This document shows, one piece after another, positions 1 through 9,358 of a DNA stretch of 64,000 nucleotides. The stretch is taken from contig JAJJLU010003467.1 in the NCBI GenBank assembly GCA_023807065.1, forward strand, positions 1 to 64,000, read 5' to 3'. The DNA is from Isotricha intestinalis (lineage: Eukaryota; Ciliophora; Litostomatea; Vestibuliferida; Isotrichidae). The notes beneath the pieces are model-generated. The model was not told the origin of the DNA and did no database searches. It worked only from the letters and a program-made list of their open reading frames with translations. Every line of letters begins with the position of its first letter. The stretch's first letter is position 1. A program made the position numbers and the translations under genes.

Positions 1-893
1 GATATTTCATTTAATGAAGAAGTAACTGGAGGATTTAATAATAATATAGATGAAAATTCATTTAAACCTGGATCATTTACAATAATATATTCTTCTCTAT
101 TATTTTTTATTAATATTTCTTCTATTATTCTTTTTGAAGGATCTTCTTCTATTTCAAAATGAAGATTTGGTTCATTAAACATTCCAAATAATATTATATT
201 TTTTACTCCATCTAACATACTTTTAAATGATTTATCATTTAAAAAATCATTAAATTCTTCATCTTTTTTTTTTATATATTTTAAACACTTTTCTCTATAT
301 TCTTTCTTAAAATTTTTTACAAATTTTTCACTTTCTTCTTCTATAAAAATTACTTTTTCTATATTTCCTAATATTATATTTTTTAAATCTTGACTTATAT
401 TTTTCATTTGATAATCTGTATTTGGAATATGTAATGCATTTAATATCTCTGAATATTTTTCTTGTAATAATTTTTGAAGTAAATTCGAACATAAGATAAA
501 TAATTCTGATATTAAATGAAAAGTTTGTATTGGATTAAAATCTACAAAATTTTCATTTATATCATTTTTAGCAAATTTATACCATTTTTCTTTTATTTCA
601 CTTTTTTCTAAAAAATTTTTTATTTTTTTTGAATCTTTATTTAATATATTTTCTTCTTGTATTTTCTTCAATTTTATACATTCTAATTTCATTTTATAAT
701 TTTCATTTTTCTCTTTTTTTAATTTTTCCTGAAGTTCTTGAACTAATTTCACTTTTTCTTCTAATTTTTTATTATTTTCTATATTTTCTTCTATTTCAAA
801 ATTTGATTCTTCATCTTCATGATTATTATAATTTATTTCAAAATCTTCTTTTTCATTTTCGCTTGTATTTTTATAATTTTCAATTTCTTCCAT
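1..893 (-). CDS. Partial coiled-coil protein, C-terminus beyond window
   Basis: An uninterrupted minus-strand frame starts at an ATG at 893 and runs off the left edge, giving about 297 residues without a stop. The first 50 residues are acidic (EDFEINYNN, EDEESNFE). They are followed by a Lys/Glu coiled coil and a more ordered part containing WYKFAKNDINENF and a Leu-rich stretch. I do not recognise the family, and the missing C-terminus may hold its main domain. The start is chosen because upstream sequence is A/T-rich with stops in frame. It is divergent from nothing and lies head-to-tail with the RPN3 gene on the same strand. Confidence 0.7.
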   Translation of the reverse strand, partial: MEEIENYKNTSENEKEDFEINYNNHEDEESNFEIEENIENNKKLEEKVKLVQELQEKLKKEKNENYKMKLECIKLKKIQEENILNKDSKKIKNFLEKSEIKEKWYKFAKNDINENFVDFNPIQTFHLISELFILCSNLLQKLLQEKYSEILNALHIPNTDYQMKNISQDLKNIILGNIEKVIFIEEESEKFVKNFKKEYREKCLKYIKKKDEEFNDFLNDKSFKSMLDGVKNIILFGMFNEPNLHFEIEEDPSKRIIEEILIKNNREEYIIVNDPGLNEFSSILLLNPPVTSSLNEI

Positions 894-1067
894 TTTTAAA
901 TGTTTTTTTATCTTCAATATATAAAAAAACAAAATTAATATAACTTTCAAAATTTATATTCAAAAATTCTCTATTATATTTTAATTAAAAAATAAATGAA
1001 TAAAAAAAAAATAAATTATCAAAAAAAAAATTCAATTTTAATTTATTAAACAATTAATCATAAAAAT

Positions 1068-2480
1068 TTACTGAAATTCTTGATACGCTCTGTCCATAGC
1101 ATCTTCTTCTTCCAAATCTTTTTTTTCTCCTTTTTTAGTTTCATCTTGCTTTTCAGAATATTTCATAGCTTGTAAAGCATCATTATAAATTTTATTAAGA
1201 AATAAAATTCTATTATTATAACTTCTCTGTGGTTCAAAAGTAGAATAAATATCTTTAATTTCCATAGATTGAACAAATCCTTCATCATGATTAATTTTAG
1301 CAAGAAACACTCCATCTCTAATAGCTTTTGCAATAATATATTCTGCTTCTTTTTCACTTTCTAATTTTAATTTCTCAGTTATATCTTTTATACTTATTCT
1401 AGAATATGATAAATTTATTTTTCTCAATCCTGCTTTTATTACTACATGTCTTATTCTTTGAATTAATGTGAATAATTGATCTCTTTCAAATTCATTTGAA
1501 TATTTATTACATATATCTTTAAATTCATCTAAATTACCATGTCTTACTACTTTTAGTAAATTTAAATATGGTTTAAAAGTATTGAAGTTTTGATTTAAAA
1601 GAGAATTCACATCTGGAATTTCACCCATTAATAATTGTACAACTATAATATGTTTTTGTACTAAAGTTTTAAATCCATCTCCAGTTTTTTCAGGTGCTTT
1701 TCTAAATGAATTTGTTAAATGTTTAAAAGCCTCTGAATAATTCATTTGAATTGCTTCTATTCTACCTATATAAAATAAATATCTTGAATCTTCATTTGTA
1801 GAAATATTTTCTTTAAATCTTGTTTTACTTAAAAATGCTCTTGCTAAATCAACATTATTTGTTATTAAATAGTATCTAATTATACAATTAATTAAAGTTA
1901 CTTGAGTTATTTCATCCATTGTTATACATGCACTTCTATATGCTCCATGTAATTCTTTTATTATTGTATCAAATTTATTTAAAATTTCTGCTATTAATGA
2001 TAAATAATAATATGATTTTGCTTTTAAATATTTTATTGTTAAATTCTCATATTTTTTAAAGTAATCTATTAAAAATTCTATCCCTTTAAATGCTTCTTCA
2101 TATTTTTTATCATCTATTAATTTTGTTAATATAATTAAAAATATATATCCTATTATTTCAGGAGAATTTTTTGTTTTGTCTAAAGCTTTAGGAGATATTG
2201 TAAAATTATGAGGAAGAGATAAATCATATTTTAAACTTGGTAAAATAAAAAGTGGTTTAATATATATTTCATTTAAATATGCAAAATCCTCATTTTTAAA
2301 TCCTCTTCTAAACTTATTTATTAAACGATAATTTATATCCAATGTCTTTAAATCTTTTAATATTATACTTTTATCTATTAAACTTAAACTCTTTTTAAAT
2401 TCAGTATAAATTTCATTTTCTTTTTCTTTATTATCTTGATTACTCTTCTCATTAGCATCAGTCATAACAACATCCTCCAT
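1068..2480 (-). CDS. RPN3: 26S proteasome regulatory subunit RPN3 (PSMD3)
   Basis: This is a non-ATPase lid subunit of the 26S proteasome, needed for lid assembly and recognition of ubiquitylated substrates in cytosol and nucleus. The 470-residue product is close to the usual length of about 490-530. The C-terminal PCI region (about residues 310-425) is highly characteristic: LRKINLSYSRISIKDI, followed by AKAIRDGV and NHDEGFVQS, aligns directly with human PSMD3. The N-terminal half is helical TPR-like repeat. The C-terminus is acidic (EEEDAMDRA), as in other RPN3 proteins. It is a single exon ending in TAA. The family call is secure. Confidence 0.95.
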   Translation of the reverse strand: MEDVVMTDANEKSNQDNKEKENEIYTEFKKSLSLIDKSIILKDLKTLDINYRLINKFRRGFKNEDFAYLNEIYIKPLFILPSLKYDLSLPHNFTISPKALDKTKNSPEIIGYIFLIILTKLIDDKKYEEAFKGIEFLIDYFKKYENLTIKYLKAKSYYYLSLIAEILNKFDTIIKELHGAYRSACITMDEITQVTLINCIIRYYLITNNVDLARAFLSKTRFKENISTNEDSRYLFYIGRIEAIQMNYSEAFKHLTNSFRKAPEKTGDGFKTLVQKHIIVVQLLMGEIPDVNSLLNQNFNTFKPYLNLLKVVRHGNLDEFKDICNKYSNEFERDQLFTLIQRIRHVVIKAGLRKINLSYSRISIKDITEKLKLESEKEAEYIIAKAIRDGVFLAKINHDEGFVQSMEIKDIYSTFEPQRSYNNRILFLNKIYNDALQAMKYSEKQDETKKGEKKDLEEEDAMDRAYQEFQ

Positions 2481-2598
2481 TTATTAATATATATTTAAAA
2501 ATTAAATTGGAGAATTATTCATTCCTGACAAAATTTAAAAAAAAAAATATCTCAAAGAAAAAAAAATAAATAAAAAATAAAAATTAAAAAACAAAAAA

Positions 2599-3351
2599 AT
2601 GACTCGTTTTTTTTCAGAATACGAGATAAAAAAATTTGATAAAAAATTAAATCCAGAACTCTTAAAAAGTAATGAGAGATTTAAATCTGAATTAAAAGGA
2701 GCAATAAACGAGGAAAATCATAGAAGTAATGTAGATAGAGCAAAAAAAAAAGCAGTGACTCAATATATGGATTATGATAATTTCCATCAAATGGTTTTAG
2801 GAGCTGATTTAAAAGGAATGAAATTAGAAGATGTTATTGAAATAAAACCAGAAAAAGGAATTTTAAATCCAATATCAGAAGAAAAAATGTCAGAAGGAAA
2901 AAAAATTGATGTTTTTTTTAAAAACTTCGTTGTTGATAATAAAAATAATGATATTAAATTTGTTCAAGATGATAAATTAACTTTACAAAAATTTAAAAAT
3001 AAATGGAAAGAAATTAAAGATGTTGATGATAAAATTAATTTTCTTTGTAATAATTTAAGTAATGATGATTTCTTTAATTTAATTAATGTTCCTTCTTTAG
3101 ATGCTGATTTGTTCTCTGATTTAATTTTAAATTTTGGAATTGTATTAAATAAATATCAAGAAAAAAATCCCAAATGTGAATTTTTAGTTCAATGCCTTCA
3201 AAGTTTACAAAAATGTTCTTATTATGATAAATTAAAAATGTTCATTGGAAAAAAACAAAAAAAACCTTATGAAGAATTTTGTCAAAATACTAAATTTATA
3301 AATGAAATAGAAGGATTCCAAAATGTAATTGATAAAATATTAAAAAAATAA
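2599..3351 (+). CDS. CCDC103: Dynein attachment factor CCDC103/DNAAF19-like
   Basis: The 250-residue protein has the two-part architecture of CCDC103. An N-terminal helical dynein-attachment region (about residues 5-75) includes FKSELKGAI, YMDYDNFHQMVLGADLK and then a charged stretch. A C-terminal RPAP3_C-like helical domain (about residues 125-210) starts at LQKFKNKWKEI. In animals and algae this factor binds axonemal microtubules and is required for outer dynein arm attachment, so its presence points to motile cilia. It is divergent from RPN3 across a gap of 118 nt. Homology is by eye from residue pattern and domain order; the N-terminal match is the stronger one. Confidence 0.75.
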   Translation: MTRFFSEYEIKKFDKKLNPELLKSNERFKSELKGAINEENHRSNVDRAKKKAVTQYMDYDNFHQMVLGADLKGMKLEDVIEIKPEKGILNPISEEKMSEGKKIDVFFKNFVVDNKNNDIKFVQDDKLTLQKFKNKWKEIKDVDDKINFLCNNLSNDDFFNLINVPSLDADLFSDLILNFGIVLNKYQEKNPKCEFLVQCLQSLQKCSYYDKLKMFIGKKQKKPYEEFCQNTKFINEIEGFQNVIDKILKK

Positions 3352-3440
3352 ATAAATATAAAATGAAATATAATATATAAATTTTATTATTAAAAAATAA
3401 AATATTATATAAAATAAAAAAAGACTTAATTTTAAATTCA

Positions 3441-4510
3441 ATGGGAAATGGATGTTGTCAAAACAATCAAGAGTAACAATAAAAATATAATAAAAACCAA
3501 AAAAAAAAATTAAAAAAAATTATAAAAATAGTATAAACCCAAATTCAAAAAAGTTAATAAGAATAATAAACAAAATAGGAAAAATAAATGAAAACGCAAA
3601 ATACACAGATACATATTCATCATACACAGATGATTTCTCAGCAAAAACATCATCAATATTATATCTTCAAATATATGATGTAGAATCAGATATATTAATA
3701 GAACATAATATAGAATATAGTCAATTAGATTTAGATGGAATATCACAAATATCATTAGAAAATAAATTATATTTATGTGGATGTAAATTATACAATTTAA
3801 CAAAAGATAAAGAAACAATAGAAACAAATCCAAATTCTTTTTTTTCTTCTTTCTTATTTAGTATAAATATATTAAAAGATCCAAAAATAATATCATATGA
3901 AGTAAATTCATGTTATATGCATTATTATCCTTCATTAACAATATTAAAAAAACAATATATTATTGTGATAGGAGGATATAAAAGTATTAAATGTGAATAT
4001 TATTGTATTTCAAGTAAAAAATGGAAAGATTTACCTGAACTTCCTGAAGAAAGATATGGTTGTACTTCTATTTGTGATAATATTTATAATGCTATTTATT
4101 GCTTTGGTGGTTATAATTATAAATATAAAAAAAATTGTATGAGTGTTCTTAAATTAAATATTAAAAAGGCTAATAAATGGGATACTTTAATTGTTATGGA
4201 AAATTCAGATTTACTATCTAGAAAATTTTCTTGTATTATTCAAAAAAATGATGTTAATTTTATTATTGTTGGAGGAAAAAATAATAATAATTATCCAACT
4301 GATGATATTGTAGAAATTCTAATTAAAAATAAGAAAATTATTGTTAAGGATATTAATAAAAAATTAAATAATAAAGTTGAATTTATATCTTTAAGAAATG
4401 GAATTTATTCATTTAATGGAAATGCTTATTGTTTTGATGAAGATTTATATGATATTATACATAAAATTGAAAATGAATTTATTTCTATAATTAAAATAAA
4501 TCAATCATAA
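3441..4510 (+). CDS. Kelch-repeat protein with MGNGCC lipidation-type N-terminus (2 exons)
   Basis: The coding sequence is best read as exons 3441-3472 and 3532-4510, 336 residues. The first exon encodes only MGNGCCQNNQ plus two bases. The GT-AG intron removes the TAA at 3474 and joins to a long open frame beginning INPNSKKL. The start MGNGCC fits N-myristoylation (Gly2) followed by palmitoylation (Cys5, Cys6). The body has kelch-type blades: VIGGYKSIKCEYYC then KKWKDLPELPEERYGC, CFGGYNYKY, and VGGKNNNN, with the typical double Gly and spaced Tyr/Trp. The substrate or partner is unknown. Membrane-tethered kelch adaptor is an inference. Confidence 0.75.
3473..3531 (+). other. Spliceosomal intron, 59 nt, in kelch gene
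   Basis: GTAACAA at the 5' end and AAAAATAG at the 3' end. It is almost pure A/T. Removal turns the split codon GA|T into Asp and restores one continuous frame from the ATG at 3441 to the kelch domain; without it the frame stops at codon 12. Confidence 0.7.
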
Positions 4511-4609
4511 TATTATATAAATTAAATTTAAAGATAAAAATATGTAAAGTTAATTATTTCTTTTATTATTTTTATCTTTATTTATTTATAATTATTTTAT
4601 TTTTTAATT

Positions 4610-5854
4610 ATGAATGAAGTAAAGGAGATTAATAAAGATAAAATTGAAAAAAATAAATTTGGTGTTTTTTCTAATATTGAAAATGATTATAAATATATAT
4701 TAAAGGGTATTAACAATAAAAAAAAAAAGGAAAATAAATCATTTAATAAATCTTTTAATAAAAGAGTATATAAAATTTCAAATGAAATATCAAGTTCAAA
4801 GAAAAATAATGTATCTTCAAATAAGCAAAATATAAATAAATCTCTTTATTCTTCTGAAAAAAAGAAAAATGAATATTATCAAATACCAGAATATCCTTTT
4901 AAAAATATAAAACTTTTCAGAAAAAATAATGAAAAAATAAATAAGGAAACAACAGAAAATAAAGAAGAAGAAAGTATTAAAAAAGAATTAAATTTTAATA
5001 AAGAAGAAGAAGAAAAAAAAACAATAAATGTAGAAAAAAAAGAAAAAGAAAATATTGTAAAACCAATTGAATTAAATGAATTATATTCATTAACAGAACC
5101 AAATATAAAAGAAGATGAACATTATATTTTAACAACAACAGGAAATTCAAAAAATTATAATAATACAATTTCTTCAAATTTAAATAGATATATGACAGAA
5201 TATTTTGAAGGAGTAGAAAAAAAACATTGTTCTTCTTATCAAAAATTAGAATTTGAAAAATTAAATGCTCCTTATTTTTATAAAAATAATATGAAAAATT
5301 TAGAAAATTGGATTTTTGAAATTAAAGAAAATACAAATGAAAAAAAAATTGTTGATAAAAAAAAAAATATTTCTCAAAAATTAAGTAATTCAGTTAATAA
5401 ATATCAAGATAAAATATTTACTTCTAATAAATTAAATGAAAAAATATTAAAAAATAATGAAAAATATAATAATGAAATAAATAAAAATAAGAAATTATTA
5501 TTAAATAATAAAAATAAATTTCAAAATCAAAAAAATTCAATTAATGAAATTAAAACAAATAATAAAGAAATAATAAATCAAAATGAAAAATTAAAAGAAG
5601 AAACTAAATTTTTAAAAGAACAAATTAAAATTGAAAATAATAAAATTAATCAATTAAATAAACAAATTCAAAAAATGAATAATTTGATTTTTCAAATAAA
5701 AAAAGAAAAAGAAAATAAAATCAAAAATTTAAATTTTATTAATAAACAAAAAGAAATGGTAAAAGATAAAATAAATAAACAATTTGAAAAAAACTCAAAT
5801 TTTATGTTAGAAGTAAATGAACTATTAAATAAATCAAAACATTCAAAAAATTAA
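4610..5854 (+). CDS. Lys/Asn/Glu-rich coiled-coil protein, unknown function
   Basis: The 414-residue, very basic, single-exon protein has a low-complexity N-terminal half (Ser/Asn/Lys) and a long predicted coiled coil from about residue 240 to 405 (LKEETKFLKEQIKIEN, INQLNKQIQKMN). A short more conserved-looking motif, YQIPEYPFKNIKLF, lies near residue 88. No catalytic or membrane segment is visible. I do not recognise a family. A cytoskeletal or basal-body role is possible but not shown by sequence. Confidence 0.7.
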   Translation: MNEVKEINKDKIEKNKFGVFSNIENDYKYILKGINNKKKKENKSFNKSFNKRVYKISNEISSSKKNNVSSNKQNINKSLYSSEKKKNEYYQIPEYPFKNIKLFRKNNEKINKETTENKEEESIKKELNFNKEEEEKKTINVEKKEKENIVKPIELNELYSLTEPNIKEDEHYILTTTGNSKNYNNTISSNLNRYMTEYFEGVEKKHCSSYQKLEFEKLNAPYFYKNNMKNLENWIFEIKENTNEKKIVDKKKNISQKLSNSVNKYQDKIFTSNKLNEKILKNNEKYNNEINKNKKLLLNNKNKFQNQKNSINEIKTNNKEIINQNEKLKEETKFLKEQIKIENNKINQLNKQIQKMNNLIFQIKKEKENKIKNLNFINKQKEMVKDKINKQFEKNSNFMLEVNELLNKSKHSKN

Positions 5855-6114
5855 TTTAATATTTAATCTTTTTTATTTAAATTATTTTTAAATTTTTATA
5901 CTGAAGAGAATTTTTTTTTTTAATTTTAACATAAAATTTTTTAATTAAATTTCCTTATGACAACTTAAAATAATATTACATTTTTAAATAAATTAACAAT
6001 ATATAAATTTTAACACCATTAAAATTTTAATTTTAAAAAATTTACAAATACACTTTTAATAAATATATTATCTAAATAAACAACAACAAATAAAATGAAT
6101 AATAATAAAAACTC

Positions 6115-6669
6115 TTAATACTTAATTTTAATTTTACATAAGGGACAAATATCTTTATTTTTTAACCATTTCATAATGCAATCTATATGAAAAATATGTT
6201 GATTGCAAGAAAATAATTTAACTCTATCATTAATATTAAATTCTTCTAAACAAATTGAACATTTATTTTCTTTTCTATTCATGTGTTTTTCCATATATTT
6301 ATATTTAAATTCAGGTAAATTATTTATAAATATTTTTCTTCTGTTATTTTTGTTTTGTTCTTTTTTTATATATTCTTTTAAAAATAAATTTTCTATTAAA
6401 TCATCAATTGATAATTCGTCTTCATATAAATCATTTATTTCATTTAATTTTCTTTGTCTTTCATTTATATTTGATAATTCTTTATATTGTTTTCTTTTTA
6501 ATTCTCTTTCTTTTGATTCTTCAACTAATCTTTTCAAATCATTTTTTATTAAAGTTGCTTGTTCAAATAAAAATTCTGGATTTAATAAACTATCATCTGA
6601 CAAACTTTTTCTTTTTATTTTTGGTTTTTTCTTTTGTTCATTTTGAATTTGAGCAATGAAGAAAATCAT
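6115..6669 (-). CDS. RING-H2 finger protein, probable E3 ubiquitin ligase
   Basis: The 184-residue protein ends in a RING-H2 domain (about residues 137-181): CSICLEEF, then CNQHIFHIDC, KWLKNKDICPLC. All eight zinc ligands are present in C3H2C3 order, and the Pro after the seventh ligand typical of E2-binding RINGs is there. Upstream is a charged helical stretch (Lys/Glu/Arg, about residues 45-115). The first eight residues are hydrophobic but too short for a membrane anchor. Substrate unknown. It is convergent with the coiled-coil gene on its left and divergent from the MGGCC gene on its right. Confidence 0.85.
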   Translation of the reverse strand: MIFFIAQIQNEQKKKPKIKRKSLSDDSLLNPEFLFEQATLIKNDLKRLVEESKERELKRKQYKELSNINERQRKLNEINDLYEDELSIDDLIENLFLKEYIKKEQNKNNRRKIFINNLPEFKYKYMEKHMNRKENKCSICLEEFNINDRVKLFSCNQHIFHIDCIMKWLKNKDICPLCKIKIKY

Positions 6670-6804
6670 AATTATAATAATTAAAAAATAATATAAAATA
6701 ATTACAATTGACCTAAATAAACTGTTTATTTAATATATATTTCACAAAAAAAAAAAATAAAAAAACAAATAAATTCCTTCAAAAAAATAAATATATATAA
6801 AAAA

Positions 6805-7209
6805 ATGGGAGGATGTTGTGGAAGATCATTTACAGATGAAGAAATAGAAAAATGTAATTCATTACAAGAGCTTTCAGAATTATTATTAAAAAGAAAAGAA
6901 ACATTTCTAAAAGAATCAGAGCAAATAAATCAATATTTACAAGATCCAAATGTAGAAGTAGAAAATATAGATGTTAATTCATTAAGTCCAGATATACTTG
7001 AAAAAAGAGTTTATTATTTAAAAGATTTATATGGTGCTTTTACTAAACTTGCTGAAACTTTTCAAAATAATCCTGATTTACCTTTGGATGAATGTAAAAA
7101 TCATTCTTCTGATATTGCTGCTATGTATTTTCAAACTTATGATCCTTCTAAAGACCTTGATAATTTAATGAATAAATTTGATGAATTTGTTGAAAAACAA
7201 AAAAAATAA
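6805..7209 (+). CDS. Small MGGCC acylation-motif protein, unknown
   Basis: The 134-residue soluble helical protein begins MGGCCGRSF. After Met removal, Gly2 and Cys4/Cys5 make a classic myristoylation-plus-palmitoylation signal, so membrane tethering is likely. The rest is acidic and helical (LQELSELLLKRKETF) with no known motif. Codon use changes sharply near 7020: earlier Ser, Thr, Pro and Ile codons end in A, later ones in T. I do not recognise a family. Confidence 0.75.
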   Translation: MGGCCGRSFTDEEIEKCNSLQELSELLLKRKETFLKESEQINQYLQDPNVEVENIDVNSLSPDILEKRVYYLKDLYGAFTKLAETFQNNPDLPLDECKNHSSDIAAMYFQTYDPSKDLDNLMNKFDEFVEKQKK

Positions 7210-7461
7210 GTTTTTTATTTAAATCATGTTTTTTTTTCATTTAAAAATATACGTTTTAAAAATTTTAATATTTATTATTTTTTCTTGAAGAAAAATAAAA
7301 AAAATTATTTTAATTTTCTAAAATTTTAAAAAAATAAAATTTATATGTTCATAGGTTCAATATGTTCAAATCCATTAATTCATCAAAAATACAATAAAGT
7401 AATAAAATAAAATAAAAAAAATAATTAGTTTAGTTATATATTATATAACGGAGAAGGAGAA

Positions 7462-8775
7462 ATGGTATCATCAAATTTAATAGATGTTGAAGTAATGTTT
7501 CGTAATCATACGAATATAAAAAAGAAAATAATGATAGACTCAAAAAATAATACAATGCAAAATTTAATAAATCGTATTTTAGAAGTTTGTGAAATTTTTC
7601 CAAAATTATCAGGATTAAATAAATTAAAAGTTAAAAATTTAAAGAAAAAAACAGAAAAAAATGAAGAAATTGATTTAATAGAAGGAGTAAATTTCTTAAA
7701 ACCAAAAGATGTAATTTTATTTGATTTATCTTTTCAAGAAGTATGGTTAGATATTCAAATGACTTTAATTTGTGGTGATTTAAAAAAAAAAATTCAATTT
7801 GAATTAAGAGTTAATTTAGGAAAGAATGAAAATGATTTTCAAGATATTTTAATTAATTTAGGGATTACTTCTTTTTCTAAAATTTCTGGTAAAAATGATT
7901 TTTATATTTTTAAAAAATTAAATGTTGATTATTCTCATAAAGAAAATTTCGTTAATAATAATATTTATTTTAATTTTGATGATGAATTAAAATGTTCTTT
8001 AGAATTTTTAGATTTATCTGAATTTGTTTATGGAATAATAAAACAAAATGATAATTTTTCTCATTCTTTGAATAATAAAATTAAAGAACAAAAAGAATTA
8101 GAAAAAAAAAAAGATTTGATTAATTATTTTAATAATTTTTTCGAAGATTATTTTGAAAAAAAAAATGAAAAAGAAATTGTTTTATATCATAAAATTTTAT
8201 GGAAATATCAAATTGAAGATGAAATTTTTGAAGAAAGAAATTCAAGTTCAAATGATTCAAGGAATTCATTGTTAGAAAAAAGAGATATTTTTTCATTAAA
8301 TAGAAATGGAAGCTCAAGTTTAATTTCTAATTTTCCTATTCAACCTACAAATTCTATTTTATCTTTTGGTTATGATGAAAATGAAAATTATTTTGAAAAT
8401 AATTATCAAAAAGAAATTCAAATTTTAAATAATAATATTGATTATGTTTCTTTAATTAAAAAATATTCTCAAAGTTATATTTCTTATTCTGCTTTTTTAA
8501 AAAAAAATCCCAGTACAAGAAATTTAGTAGAAATTAATAATAATAAAGAAGAAAGTTTTGAAATTGATTTCCCTAATAATCATTATAATAATATTAGTAA
8601 TAATAATAATCTTAGTTATAATAATAATAATAATAATTATAATAATAATATAAATTATATTAACATTAATAATTTAGAACTTGAAGAAAGATTAAATTTA
8701 AGAAAAAAATTGAAAGTAGTTTGTATATGTTTGATAGTGTTTGTTATTGTTATTATTATAAAAAGAAATTTTTAA
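7462..8775 (+). CDS. Tail-anchored protein of unknown function
   Basis: The 437-residue protein has a globular N-terminal half (residues 1-200) that could be beta-grasp-like (LIDVEVMFRNHTNIKKKIMI, then FLKPKDVILFDLSF). It continues through a charged linker and an Asn/Tyr-rich stretch (residues about 370-405), and ends in one hydrophobic helix (VVCICLIVFVIVIIIK) four residues before the stop. This topology is that of a tail-anchored membrane protein with the body in the cytosol. The family is not recognised. The start is preceded by GGAGAAGGAGAA, unusually G-rich for this window. Confidence 0.7.
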   Translation: MVSSNLIDVEVMFRNHTNIKKKIMIDSKNNTMQNLINRILEVCEIFPKLSGLNKLKVKNLKKKTEKNEEIDLIEGVNFLKPKDVILFDLSFQEVWLDIQMTLICGDLKKKIQFELRVNLGKNENDFQDILINLGITSFSKISGKNDFYIFKKLNVDYSHKENFVNNNIYFNFDDELKCSLEFLDLSEFVYGIIKQNDNFSHSLNNKIKEQKELEKKKDLINYFNNFFEDYFEKKNEKEIVLYHKILWKYQIEDEIFEERNSSSNDSRNSLLEKRDIFSLNRNGSSSLISNFPIQPTNSILSFGYDENENYFENNYQKEIQILNNNIDYVSLIKKYSQSYISYSAFLKKNPSTRNLVEINNNKEESFEIDFPNNHYNNISNNNNLSYNNNNNNYNNNINYININNLELEERLNLRKKLKVVCICLIVFVIVIIIKRNF

Positions 8776-9358
8776 GGAATATAATTTTATATTATTCACT
8801 CGAGTAAAAAAAATTCAATACTAAATTAAAATATAAATTTAATTAAATATATTGAAAAAAAGGCAAGTCGATTATTGTTTATTAATAATAATTTTAAAAA
8901 AGAAAAATTAATAATATCATCAAGTAGAGTATTTGTGAATTATTAAATATTTTTTTATTTAAAAAAAAAGATTAAATGAAATTATCAAAAAATTAAAGTT
9001 CCTATTAATTTATAATGATATTTTAAATTTATGTTGTATTGAATCTTATTAAAAAATGGATTGAACCTTATAAACAAAATTAAAGAAAATATTCTTCAAA
9101 TAAATAATTTAATTAACTTGAAAAAATTAAATAATAATATTAAAAGAAAAAATTATCATTTATCATATTTAATTCTATTATTATATATTAAAAAATTAAC
9201 TCATCTCATTATTTTTTCAAAATTAATTTTATTGAAAAATCAATATTATTATAATCTAAAAATCTTAAAAATAAATAAAAAAAAAAAATATAATAAAAAA
9301 CCCAATTAAAAAATTTCAAAAGAAAAAAATATATATATAAAAAACTCAAAAAAAAAAA
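8776..9358. other. Intergenic 583 nt, possible decayed coding traces
   Basis: No intact gene is visible. On the plus strand around 8985-9080 there are short peptides such as IYNDILNLCCIESY and, in a shifted frame, WIEPYKQN, separated by stops. These could be remnants of a dead gene or chance. The 82-codon open frame 9061-9309 starts at a non-ATG codon and is almost all Ile/Leu/Lys/Asn; I do not count it as a gene. The last 60 nt are A-rich, as before most starts here. Confidence 0.3.

Noticed and set aside
629..943. Plus-strand 104-codon open frame
   Set aside because: It lies opposite the minus-strand partial gene 1-893 and is pure Leu/Phe/Tyr/Ile, the mirror image of Lys/Asn/Glu codons.
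7350..7380. GTTCAAATCC resembling a tRNA B box
   Set aside because: No A box, acceptor stem or anticodon stem can be folded around it; base composition makes a chance match plausible.
9061..9309. 82-codon plus-strand open frame before PCYT2
   Set aside because: Starts at a non-ATG codon, composition is Ile/Leu/Lys/Asn only and no motif is visible.
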